From: a virus
Length of the DNA stretch: 44,816 nt
Virus record (IMG/VR): IMGVR_UViG_3300009506_000114
Location: 1-44,816 of that record
Reading direction: 5' to 3' (one strand)
Part shown: piece by piece, positions 22,801-29,814 of the stretch
Numbering within the stretch: the stretch's first letter is position 1
Layout: each line of letters opens with the position of its first letter
Notes under the pieces: model-generated
The model's input: only the letters and a program-made list of their open reading frames with translations
The model's database searches: none
Told to the model about the DNA's origin: nothing
Made by a program: the position numbers and the translations under genes

Positions 22801-24676
22801 CCTGCCGTATCCACCCCTGAACCTCACCTTCGGACATGGCGGCCAGGGCTTCGTTCTGCTCGTCCACCACGGCCTCCACCGGCTCGACCGTCTCGCCGTA
22901 CTTGTTCTCGTAGGCGTCCAGGGCACGGAAGTAGGCGTCCTCGGCCTTGCCGTCGTCCTGGTTGGCGATCCAGGCCCGCTCGAGATCCTGAACCTTGACC
23001 CGATCCGCCTCCATCTGGGCGACATCCTCGCGGGCTGCGGCATAGCCTTCCTCCCGCGCGGCGGCCTTGGCCTCGACCTCGGCCCGGGTCGGCTTCTTGA
23101 GGGGTTTGCCCGTGAACAGGCCCACTTCCTGCGGCGGGAACAGGTCCGGGGCCTCCATCCCCTCGGTGGCCTGCTCCAGGGACCTCTGGGCCCGGCGGTC
23201 CATGCGGGCCTGCTGCTTCGCCGCCCTGCGCTCGTCCCGGGCCGCCTGCTTGGCTTCGATCTCCTGCTGGCGCTGGGCCGCGGCCTCGGCCGCAGACGCC
23301 TCCGTGCGGGCCCCAGAGCGGAACAGGTAGTCCTCGGCCAGGTTGTAGGCATCCTCGGCCTTCTCCCATGCCGCCTGACTGTCGCCTTTCTGAGACAGCG
23401 TTTCGGCCTGCCGGGCGAGGGTGGCCACGGCGCCCGCCTGCTCGGGCGTCAGGCGCTCGGCCAGGTTGATGTCGACGCCGTATTCCTGACTCAAGGACGC
23501 ACTTACGCGGCCAAGGGCATAGGCGTCGTCGCCCACCAGCCGCTCGCGGGCGTCCTGCTTGGCGTGCCTACGGACCTCCTGCTCGGCCTTCCGCGCCCGC
23601 TTCTCGTCCCAGTAGGCCTTCTTCTGGCGCTGCTGGGCGGCCTCCCTGGCACCGGCCTGCGTTCCCGGCCCGAACTCGACCGGCCGGCCGCTGAGACTTT
23701 GCGCCTCTCCTGGGGCCTCCTGGGGCGCCTGAGAGGGCCTCTGGGTGTCCTCCTTGGAGGACGGAACCTCCTGGGGCATGACCAGGCCGGCCCCGGCGCC
23801 GACGAGGGAACCCACCAGCGTCTCGGTGCCGTACTTCTCTGGATCCCAGAAGTCCGACCAGGTGCCCCGGCCTGCGGCCACGTCCTGGATGACGCTCTGG
23901 AACCGCTCCTGGCCGCCCTCGGTGATGAAGGACATGGCGGCCCGGGCGATCCGGCCGGCGGGGGACCACAGGGGGGCGTTGGTGGCCATCAGCAGGGCCA
24001 TGTTCTGCCAGAACACCGGCTGGGATGCCCCCAGAGCCTCCTCGGCCGTCATCCCCTGCGACATCAGCTCCTCTTGCCGCTGGGCCTGCTCGATCCCGGC
24101 CTCCACGGCCGACATGGTGGTCAGGCCCAGAACCTTTCCCAGGACCCGACCGGCCAGCCCCAGTCTCACCGCCAGGGCCTCGGTGCCCAGGCCCGGGATG
24201 ATGAACCCCATCATGGACCCGACCCCGTTGGCCAGGTGGTCGAAGAACTTGGGGTTTTCGACGGCGACGTGTTCGTTGAGCCACTGTTCCCAGGAGATCC
24301 CCGTCTCCGCGAGCTGCTGACCCGCTTCGTCTGCCCCCAGGAAGTCCAGGACGCCGCCGGCCAGGATCATGCTCGAGGGGATCATCTGGGCTATCCCGGT
24401 GGCGATCCCCCTCGCACCGCGCTCGAAGTAGTTGGGCCGGTCCTCTGGCTTCTTGGCGAACTCGTCGGGGAACATGGCCATGCGGGCGTCGGGACCGCCG
24501 ATGATCAGCCGGCGGTTCATGACCGCCGCCGCGGCGTCCCGCTGGATCTGGAGCATGGTTTCGTTGGACAGGGTGGGCCCCAGGTCCGCCGGTCCGGTAG
24601 GCGTGGGCGCGGAGAGGCCCAGGTCGCGCAGGGCGTCCTGCTGGATCTGATCTGCCCTGAAAAGAGGCTCGGTCAC
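16886..24676 (-). CDS. Giant polyvalent internal-virion protein
   Basis: This encodes about 2,596 residues from GTG 24676 (GTGA overlap with the previous gene). N-terminal hydrophobic segments lie at about 88-125 and 150-305 (IATGIAQMIPSSMILAGGVL, GSLVGAGAGLVMP). A long charged coiled coil covers about 350-800. A ParB-like domain lies at about 840-970 (GHEGRGRAL), and a second at about 1020-1130 (LDGHHTLEAAKRMG). A metallopeptidase motif MHEVGHHV lies at about 1460, with EFMSDVFAE downstream as third ligand. A region at about 2020-2300 (FMSRNQLRDLAAAGI, then DDGKTIHRLPKPFEVGLIFG) looks like LPD38. The position after the T7-gp14/gp15-like genes suggests it is ejected with DNA. Confidence 0.85.
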   Translation of the reverse strand: MTEPLFRADQIQQDALRDLGLSAPTPTGPADLGPTLSNETMLQIQRDAAAAVMNRRLIIGGPDARMAMFPDEFAKKPEDRPNYFERGARGIATGIAQMIPSSMILAGGVLDFLGADEAGQQLAETGISWEQWLNEHVAVENPKFFDHLANGVGSMMGFIIPGLGTEALAVRLGLAGRVLGKVLGLTTMSAVEAGIEQAQRQEELMSQGMTAEEALGASQPVFWQNMALLMATNAPLWSPAGRIARAAMSFITEGGQERFQSVIQDVAAGRGTWSDFWDPEKYGTETLVGSLVGAGAGLVMPQEVPSSKEDTQRPSQAPQEAPGEAQSLSGRPVEFGPGTQAGAREAAQQRQKKAYWDEKRARKAEQEVRRHAKQDARERLVGDDAYALGRVSASLSQEYGVDINLAERLTPEQAGAVATLARQAETLSQKGDSQAAWEKAEDAYNLAEDYLFRSGARTEASAAEAAAQRQQEIEAKQAARDERRAAKQQARMDRRAQRSLEQATEGMEAPDLFPPQEVGLFTGKPLKKPTRAEVEAKAAAREEGYAAAREDVAQMEADRVKVQDLERAWIANQDDGKAEDAYFRALDAYENKYGETVEPVEAVVDEQNEALAAMSEGEVQGWIRQAGGFATAREILDRARDVGIFTDEDLARFKKRDAQIAEAERQAMQEEYQKSYDRARKKERKAEIKAEAEAAGFTIEQPVQKIQRKAKQAAIEKRGRRPEDPYTASLVVNDFDGNRLGVLVESHEGTPESLSAANDRLRAQAEEQFGSKWTNAGSVTIATDEDGNPRWRVSPNSRMIDDVSQQARTDMRPEVKDEAVGPETDGTAPPSPENIEGRFVVSGIRFDQQRGIGAVPDQGNVNYMGYTVFMTPQEFLDLNPPRPEGPLHGPTANRIRAGEPVASPFLQVRYKDGKVVITGHEGRGRALVLREMAPDAKIPVNVFGPRDTRAGSMKEELVRAPLEPDSRRGAIGKAFTPDRIIWKGKDLSAVQPAAGVGPKIVEVIEGKSARGIILVPTVDLHIEPATLQTRTNIDNPESGTNEAKVQAILDDFDVNKMDPIVAWRDPKDGLLKVLDGHHTLEAAKRMGVLNVNVKIFEGTREEALQESKELNDRVSVNDIFSRAATVRSNREGGMPETLVKKKAKSLYKEQTPTILYLSRLNPKGKAISVLQSLREGSDEYNRVLRYAKWIGEARERFPTLTDSHEREMFDFLEKNGRKDNLSSASAFIAVVESRGNMGSFTGMESLNLARATAPKGSKARFEEQLKTLEDWKKELQRRKAHPSEVAESEIRDLEDRIKTSTDEKEKADLEARLAKRKGELEALKTRKAKELQDLIDHTDQQIIKLKQEWRAAQDRLAFGGEQTLFNVFDRGDERANFQAFRRDMKQRWSDFVKDVQQVEPGNDPHLKLISDILRRFGVKTVFFRPVYQEANDRVAGGGYSPSQRTAYINIENPAAPLLPVAMHEVGHHVQKNHPDLWNQIIRVASRHMIPGGYNVYKAERLALGYTEDQIMGEFMSDVFAEVAAKEAFWKDLKRTNPTAFSAVVNKLMDVLRSIRNFFRMSPAYFGVEAYFDNFGAIEQAVSRAMSEVAAREFRSQVQENPYQGDMFESDVLRNETPLMRAEVQRLREAEKGVQTQRARRGWGLLREVYKKFFDQNTWLHVAVKKAWEAAGHPFETLKDIENPHKWLQGFASWTKSAQTILTTAVPSWLDPRNILSDGLEVIIRKFGIADDVENGVFGRFLVAARLKAMYERHGDDFFRQKGAKAGDNQGSLFEYAGEQEQAAREEFADQMRLYNEYKDKPGWLDAVAAITKFSNATLQRALESGMISDEQYADMVLKYDVYAPLFVLEKEGAPMNQLAYEMDTLIPGQVRMDPIEGLIKTVYRREFLIAYNAAKMSAADFVRLASDGEDALEGFGRKVPTPDEEQLQGFREELESAADPNDPASQRAIDAAVKMYRTGTGEKGKTLTFMRDGELETWEFTPEIVDTFLTAHHRPSHQLMKFFTAQTRLLRAGAVLTPEFMSRNQLRDLAAAGIISKHLVHTRKILGVEFPDPADALLLPVRILRGLGYAIEGETGKAIKGRGLLGLQGKPGEMWLRFVNSKAAHANLVALDQENLRKHDEELVRGARTPWQNLKKAGRNPVRYVMHSHPITLLQELSNLTENSTRLAVFERTGADLMSEGYSRREAEFQAGIAARESSTDFGRSGEYGYVINRIIPFFNAALQGADKLARTLFVDKGGRSAAWSKGVAMITVPSLMLWALNKDKEWYKEQPAWLKNHFWLFSFDDGKTIHRLPKPFEVGLIFGSLPERFLDWAMEDDPKAVQGWVDQFTKDIVPLDPAQLLGPAVGGLVGAKQNFDAFRGTPIVKGWLEDVIPREQYTTSTSEFSKWLGSLGPGGGWSPLKIDYIIRNATGGLGQWGTEIASNIIMQVQPEKRQMKPESRRLYGVMPDWTPILRGLTATTPTKYSRQMDDFYEIYDRGREAVETMRALRSGGGSREKYLQLYRDRGVDIALYESTARMAETLGKISKRMRQIENAPPSVMTRRERRALLDELMAARNKLADKYMARIKNVDRDSIQSRIDASVDRVAADWDQNRR

Positions 24677-26079
24677 TTCTGGGTCTTCCTGATGTCCCGG
24701 GCAGCGTTCGCCAGATCCGTCCTTGGCGCCCCGCCACCGCCAAGTTTCGGGGGAACCCACCCCAGTATTTTCACGAACTTGTCCCACTCCTCTTTGTCGT
24801 AATACGGGGCCCTGTTGGGGGCCGTGGATGTTTTGGTGGGGGCCGCTGGGGACGCCGACCCCTGCTTAATCGGCGCTGCCGATCCCCGGGCCCCCTGATT
24901 CAGTAGCTCCTGCTCGGCCGGCGTCGGACCCTCCAGGTTGAACCCGGCCACTGGGGCCCCGTACAGGGGAACCACCAATTCGCCGGTCTGGTTGTCCACG
25001 AGCCACCCGGTCTTGGACTCGGGATGGTAGTAGGGCATCAGTCGGGCCGGATCGGCACCGTTGTTGTAGGCCCGCTGGGCGGCCAGGATGAACTCCGGAG
25101 GCGCCTTGGCGATGGATACCGCGTAGGGGGAGGCATCCGACCCATCCTGCCACTTCCCATCGGGACCGACGTAGGCCTGGACCAACAGGCCCTTGATGGT
25201 CGGCAGGTCCATCCCTGCGAGGATCATCTTCTGGCCCATGTCCTCCAGAAGGTGCCTCATGGGCTCCTTCGATTCGGGGAAGATCGGCGCTCCCGGGGTC
25301 AGAACGTCGTCCTGACCCGTGAACAACTCCGACCGGATCCACGAGGACAAGTCCACGCTCATTTTGTTGAATTCCTTCTTCAACTCCTCCGGGCTCATGC
25401 CCTTGGCCTGGGCCTGGACGGTCAGGATCTTCCCCATCTTGTCCCACAGGTTGTTGAACATTTCCGTGGTCAGCTTCTTGTCCATGCCCGACTGCTTCTC
25501 GAACTCCGTCTGGTACTCGAGGAGGGCCAGGTTGGCGATGTTGGGGTCGAGCATCCCCATTTCGTCGACGGCCTTCCTCTTGACCCACTCCCAGGCGTCG
25601 TCCTGGGCCTTGCCCAGCCGGAGTTTCGTCTCGGCGGTGGTCTGGGTTTCCTCGTACTTCCGCTTCTGCTGGGGATCCCGCCATCCGGCCAGCGAACTCT
25701 GCCGACCGGGACTGGGCGGACCCTGCTTCCCCTCGTCCTGGACGGACACGGCGTTCTCCGCTCCCAGATGCAGCACGCTCTTGAAATGGGCTGTCGCGCT
25801 CCCGGCCGTGCGGACGTAGTCAGGGTAGGTCTTGTCCAGCCGCTCGGCCCGGCGCATGACCTCCACGGTCTGGGACGGATCCCAACTCGGGGAGTCGATG
25901 ATGGCTTCGATGCGGGCGAATTCGTCCTCGGCCGCGCCGGTCAACAGCCGACTCTCGGTGGCGATCTTCATGTTGTTCTCGAACAACTGCTGCTTCGCCT
26001 TGGCCTCGGCATCCCGCCGCGCCTTGTTGGCGGCCTTGCCGGCTTCCATCCCACCCAGAAGGGCTCCCATTGTATCCAT
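24673..26079 (-). CDS. Internal virion protein (T7 gp15-like position)
   Basis: This encodes 468 residues, alanine- and charge-rich and mainly helical (GKAANKARRDAEAKAKQQLF near the N-terminus), with a low-complexity Ala/Pro C-terminus. It lies between a glycine-rich protein and the giant polyvalent protein, the order of gp14-gp15-gp16 in T7-like ejection cores. GGAGAAGCCG precedes ATG 26079. Sequence alone does not establish homology to gp15. Confidence 0.72.
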   Translation of the reverse strand: MDTMGALLGGMEAGKAANKARRDAEAKAKQQLFENNMKIATESRLLTGAAEDEFARIEAIIDSPSWDPSQTVEVMRRAERLDKTYPDYVRTAGSATAHFKSVLHLGAENAVSVQDEGKQGPPSPGRQSSLAGWRDPQQKRKYEETQTTAETKLRLGKAQDDAWEWVKRKAVDEMGMLDPNIANLALLEYQTEFEKQSGMDKKLTTEMFNNLWDKMGKILTVQAQAKGMSPEELKKEFNKMSVDLSSWIRSELFTGQDDVLTPGAPIFPESKEPMRHLLEDMGQKMILAGMDLPTIKGLLVQAYVGPDGKWQDGSDASPYAVSIAKAPPEFILAAQRAYNNGADPARLMPYYHPESKTGWLVDNQTGELVVPLYGAPVAGFNLEGPTPAEQELLNQGARGSAAPIKQGSASPAAPTKTSTAPNRAPYYDKEEWDKFVKILGWVPPKLGGGGAPRTDLANAARDIRKTQK

Positions 26080-26088
26080 CGGCTTCTC

Positions 26089-26847
26089 CTACTGCACGGG
26101 GCCCTGCATCCCGGCGTCCCACAGGTAGTTCCCGGTGGACTTGTTCAGGATGTTGGTGTTCAGGTACGAGGTTTCGTCTGTCACGGCGTTCCCCAGCCCG
26201 GCGAACACCGAAGGCAGGAAGGTGTCCGGGGCCACGGCCGTCGAGCTGGTCCCGCCGCTGCTGGTCGTGACCACCTTGGACTCGGAGATCCGCTGGTTCC
26301 AGAGCTGGGTGATCGTCTGGAGGTAGGTTGCGATCCTGGCCCGGGCCTGCTCGCGGCGGGCCTGGATGACCTGCTCGGCGCTCATGGTCGCGCTGCCGGC
26401 CGCGGCGGCCGTGTCCCGGGCCTCTCCGCTGGTCAACTTCTGGCCCATGACGTCGGCGGCGTAGCTGTTCGCCGCACCCCGGCTCGCCCGGTTGGCGTAG
26501 TCCTGGTTCTTGGCCGTGGCGTAGGCGGAACTGATCGCCTCCTGCTGGGGTCCGAAGATGGACTCGTAAATCTGCTTCCGCTGGGCCTCCTCGTCGGCCG
26601 CTCCGGTGGGCTTGAGTTCCCCCTGGAGCCCGGCATAGGCCTGGTCCAGAAGGGACTGCTCCTGGTCAGTCCAGGGCCGCATCTGGGTTTCTCGGGTAGC
26701 CGTTCCGCTCTGCGAGCCCCACGTCTGCGAGGTCCGCGATGCCGAATTTCCGGAACTGAATCCGCTGGCCGCTCCCACGGCCGCGCCCACGGGACCGCCA
26801 GTGGCGAACCCGACCAGGCCACCCAGAATACCGCCGAAAAGGCCCAT
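26089..26847 (-). CDS. Gly-rich internal virion protein (T7 gp14-like)
   Basis: This encodes 252 residues. Residues 1-45 are a glycine/alanine-rich hydrophobic segment (LFGGILGGLVGFATGGPVGA), as in podovirus proteins that enter the host membrane with the DNA. The rest is helical with Gln and Ala repeats (KNQDYANRASRGAANSYAA). It belongs to the block internal protein, internal protein, giant protein. GGAG lies seven nt before the ATG. Confidence 0.75.
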   Translation of the reverse strand: MGLFGGILGGLVGFATGGPVGAAVGAASGFSSGNSASRTSQTWGSQSGTATRETQMRPWTDQEQSLLDQAYAGLQGELKPTGAADEEAQRKQIYESIFGPQQEAISSAYATAKNQDYANRASRGAANSYAADVMGQKLTSGEARDTAAAAGSATMSAEQVIQARREQARARIATYLQTITQLWNQRISESKVVTTSSGGTSSTAVAPDTFLPSVFAGLGNAVTDETSYLNTNILNKSTGNYLWDAGMQGPVQ

Positions 26848-26850
26848 CGT

Positions 26851-27366
26851 TTACTCCCTGGTCATCCCCATGAGGATCAGATCCTCCACGGGCTTTCCCT
26901 TGAGCTTCGTGCCGTCCCGCAGGACGCCTTCTTTCCTGAATCCGCACTCCCGGAGGATCTTCACCGTCCGGTTGCGGGTGCGAGGGATCAGCGACGTGAT
27001 CCGCCGCAGGTCCCGGCGCTCCATGACCCCCTGGAAGATCGGCAACAGGGCCTCCTTGGCCCACTCGTAGACCGGGTCCTCGTTCTTCTGGCCGTCCTTG
27101 CCGATGGGCGAGAAGAACCGGTAGGTGGGGATCAGGTCCACCGTCCCGAACTCTCCGTCGATGACGTCGGTAAAGATCACCCGCGCCACCGTCTCCTTCG
27201 TTTCCGTGTCCACGACCTCGATCATGGTGGCCGTCTCGCTCATGTTCCTGTACTGGAGGATCGCCAGGTCGACGTTCTCCGGGACCAGGTGGTGCTGGTC
27301 GAACAGGTGGAACAACTTCTCTGCCGTGACTTCATCCGGCGGCACCGCTTCCGGTTTCCAGATCAT
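26851..27366 (-). CDS. GNAT-like protein in the tail/core module
   Basis: This encodes 171 residues. A GNAT-like pattern is visible: VARVIFTDVIDGEFGTVDLI, then WAKEALLPIFQGVMERRDLR, then ITSLIPRTRNRTVKILRECG and FRKEGVLRDGTKLKG. The final part R-x-N/R-x-x-x-x-I-L-x-x-x-G-F is the acetyl-CoA site of GNAT enzymes. Podovirus genomes with T7-like tails often have such a gene next to the tail nozzle, where it may be a structural protein rather than an enzyme. It overlaps the nozzle gene by ATGA. Confidence 0.82.
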   Translation of the reverse strand: MIWKPEAVPPDEVTAEKLFHLFDQHHLVPENVDLAILQYRNMSETATMIEVVDTETKETVARVIFTDVIDGEFGTVDLIPTYRFFSPIGKDGQKNEDPVYEWAKEALLPIFQGVMERRDLRRITSLIPRTRNRTVKILRECGFRKEGVLRDGTKLKGKPVEDLILMGMTRE

Positions 27367-29033
27367 GACCTGGGACCTCCTTCACTGGCCTCCACTCGAT
27401 AGCCGACGACCTGGGCTCCCAGGTTGTTCGCCGCACCGACCCACTTGAACCTGATGATCTTGAAATCCCCGTCCAGATCGTACCGGACGATCTTACGCGC
27501 AAAGGTTCCCCACGCCGTCGAGCCCCAGGTGAAGGCCCCCCAGGCTCCGGAGGCCGCCCCGACGCTCCTGACGATCCGCTCGATTGGCTCCCAGGTGTCC
27601 ACGAAATCCTTCTGATACCAGAGCGTCACCCCGTCGCCGTCGTCACCATACAGCACTTCCAGCCACAGGGCGCGGGTGGAATCGGACAGTTCCCCGAAAT
27701 TGATCCAGTCGGTGATGTAGTAGAAATCCGTGCCCTGGATCACGCCGGAATCCAGTTGAACCACACCGTCCTCGAGCGACCCGGCGAGGGGGCGGGACAG
27801 GTAGCTCTCCGTCGCGGGGGTGGTCAGGACATCCTGGATGTTGGTGGTATCACCGTCCCAGATGGACCACTGGCCCGTGTCGTAGTAGTAGGCGAAGGCC
27901 TTGTCGTTGTTCGTGGACGTGGGGCTGGGGACGAACCAGACCACCCGCCGCCTGTCCTTCTCGTGCCAGCACCGGATCAGGCCGAGCTGGTCGGGAGCCA
28001 CGTCCAGCACGTCGTCCTGGATGTTCTCGCAGAGGGAACCGACTTCGATGTCCCCGTACTGGTTCACGGCCGCGAGATTCCGCGGGCCCTCCAGGCTCCA
28101 GAAGTACAGGTCGTTGCCGACCTTGGCCCAGGCCCGGTCGTTCACGCAGCCCACCGGCAGGTCCGCCTGCTGGAACCACTCGAACCCCGTGGGATCGCCC
28201 GGATCGCCGCCGTAGATCAGGGTGCGGCGCTCCTTGAAGATCACCGTGTAGGTATACATATCGGCAATCGAAACCAGCCGATCCCCGTCCCCCGGCCGGA
28301 TCTCGATGTACCCGCCGTCCACCGTGGCGTCCGGGGTGGCCCCGTAGCTCATGTCCTTGAGCATGAAGTTGTACTGGACGTTGACCTCGCTGTAGCCCAG
28401 GAGATTCGGGTTGTCGGGGAACCCGAGGGCGTACATTCGCTCGTTCCGGCCGCGGCCGATCACGCGCATCACGGTCGGCCAGTTGTCCGTCCAGGAAGAC
28501 GGATAGCCCTTCACCTGGTCGCCTGCCGCGGGGGCCGTCTCGATCTGGCCGGCGGGCAGGGTGATGATGTCTCCCGTGGCCGAAGTCTGGCCCAGAAGGA
28601 TCAGCGGGGCGCCATTGGAACGCGGCAGGTAGATGACCGAAGGATACTCCGTGCTGACCTCGTCGTAGTACCTGCTGTTCTCCCGGCCGTAGAAATCCTG
28701 GGCCACGAGGGAGTAACCGGAAGCGTGGGTCGGCGTCTGCCACGTCCAGGTCCCGGGTTCCGGCACACGGTAGATGGTCTGCCCGGCGATGATGTAGAGC
28801 CACCCGCGAGACTGCTCCGGCTGGTTCAGCATCATGACGGCCTCGACGCTGTCCTCCCCGGCAGGAACTCCCAGGATGGTGTAGCCCTTCCGCTGCTTGA
28901 TCGCGTGGCGCGGGAGCAGATCGGCGTTCCGCAGATCCGGGGACATGAAATCCGGCAGGCTGACCTCGCTAAACTGCGTGACCAGGCCACCGAAGATCCT
29001 CAGAACCGGTTGCTGTGGCCTTTCTCCGACCAT
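27363..29033 (-). CDS. Tail nozzle/hub protein (T7 gp12-like)
   Basis: This encodes 556 residues, beta-rich. The N-terminus (VTQFSEVSLPDFMSPDLRNA followed by LLPRHAIKQRKGY) has the typical opening of podovirus tail stabilisation or tail-tubular B proteins, where LxxRxGY is conserved. Repeated strands (VLRIFGGL, YIIAGQTIYRVPEPG, WFVPSPTS) suggest a propeller-like body. It would form the distal tail. GGTGAGGC precedes the ATG. Confidence 0.75.
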   Translation of the reverse strand: MVGERPQQPVLRIFGGLVTQFSEVSLPDFMSPDLRNADLLPRHAIKQRKGYTILGVPAGEDSVEAVMMLNQPEQSRGWLYIIAGQTIYRVPEPGTWTWQTPTHASGYSLVAQDFYGRENSRYYDEVSTEYPSVIYLPRSNGAPLILLGQTSATGDIITLPAGQIETAPAAGDQVKGYPSSWTDNWPTVMRVIGRGRNERMYALGFPDNPNLLGYSEVNVQYNFMLKDMSYGATPDATVDGGYIEIRPGDGDRLVSIADMYTYTVIFKERRTLIYGGDPGDPTGFEWFQQADLPVGCVNDRAWAKVGNDLYFWSLEGPRNLAAVNQYGDIEVGSLCENIQDDVLDVAPDQLGLIRCWHEKDRRRVVWFVPSPTSTNNDKAFAYYYDTGQWSIWDGDTTNIQDVLTTPATESYLSRPLAGSLEDGVVQLDSGVIQGTDFYYITDWINFGELSDSTRALWLEVLYGDDGDGVTLWYQKDFVDTWEPIERIVRSVGAASGAWGAFTWGSTAWGTFARKIVRYDLDGDFKIIRFKWVGAANNLGAQVVGYRVEASEGGPRS

Positions 29034-29040
29034 GCCTCAC

Positions 29041-29805
29041 CTACTCGTTGTAGTTCGGGCCCGGAACATGATTGCGGTTCATGTCCTGCGAACTGCTCAT
29101 GCTCGCCCCCCGCCTCCGGAGATCCTTCCGGCCGATGGCGATGTCGGCCTCGAAATCCCGGTACATCATGTACTGCTTGTAGTACCCGGTGGCGAGCTTG
29201 TGGTGGGCGAACCACAGCTCGCGCGGAAGGCCGATGTCGTCCTCGTCCGTCAACAGGGGGCCAGCCTGCTTCCAGTATTGCCCGTAGAGGGTCCCCTCGG
29301 TATCCACGAAGTCCTCGTCGGGGATCGGCATGAGCCCGACGTACCCGTCCAGGTAGGTGTAGTGGTAGGGCTCCCCGAAATTGTGGGACTGCTCGGACAA
29401 CTGGAAGGCCGATCCGATCCCACCCACACCGGAGCCCGGCGTAAAGGACCGAATATCGGGGTACAGCCTGATCAGGTCGCGGAACTCCATGAACTCGATG
29501 GACCGGTCGATCCTGTTCATGCTGATGGGCCCAGCGGCGTCCACCCAGTCCCCGGGTGCCTCGTACCACATTTGGCCCTCGACCAGGTCGAACTCGAACT
29601 GGCCTCGACGCCAGTGCCACATGACGTGGTAGAAAACCTCGTCGCGGGCGTCGATCACGGCCTCCTTGGCCTTGTCGAGCCGCTTGGTCGGGGTCCCGAT
29701 GGCCGTGTTCACCGAGACGAAGTTCGATTCCCCGATCTCGCTGCACAGGCGGTTCACGGCCTGGAGGAAGGTCCGCTGGGTTCCGTCGACGCCTACGATT
29801 GTCAT
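29041..29805 (-). CDS. Tail tubular protein A (gp11-like adaptor)
   Basis: This encodes 254 residues. The N-terminus (FLQAVNRLCSEIGE, then KRLDKAKEAVIDARDEVFYH and VMWHWRR) matches T7 gp11-like tail-tube A proteins that start with a helix bundle sensing the portal. The centre carries DLIRLYPDIRSF and the C-terminus is basic (GRKDLRRRGASMSSSQD). It connects portal and nozzle. GGAGCGAGCC precedes the ATG. Confidence 0.85.
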   Translation of the reverse strand: MTIVGVDGTQRTFLQAVNRLCSEIGESNFVSVNTAIGTPTKRLDKAKEAVIDARDEVFYHVMWHWRRGQFEFDLVEGQMWYEAPGDWVDAAGPISMNRIDRSIEFMEFRDLIRLYPDIRSFTPGSGVGGIGSAFQLSEQSHNFGEPYHYTYLDGYVGLMPIPDEDFVDTEGTLYGQYWKQAGPLLTDEDDIGLPRELWFAHHKLATGYYKQYMMYRDFEADIAIGRKDLRRRGASMSSSQDMNRNHVPGPNYNE

Positions 29806-29814
29806 GGCTCGCTC

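Noticed and set aside
23564-24802. 412-codon plus-strand frame opposite the start of the giant gene
   Set aside because: Shadow of the coding strand, with Leu/Gly/His-rich sequence and no domain.
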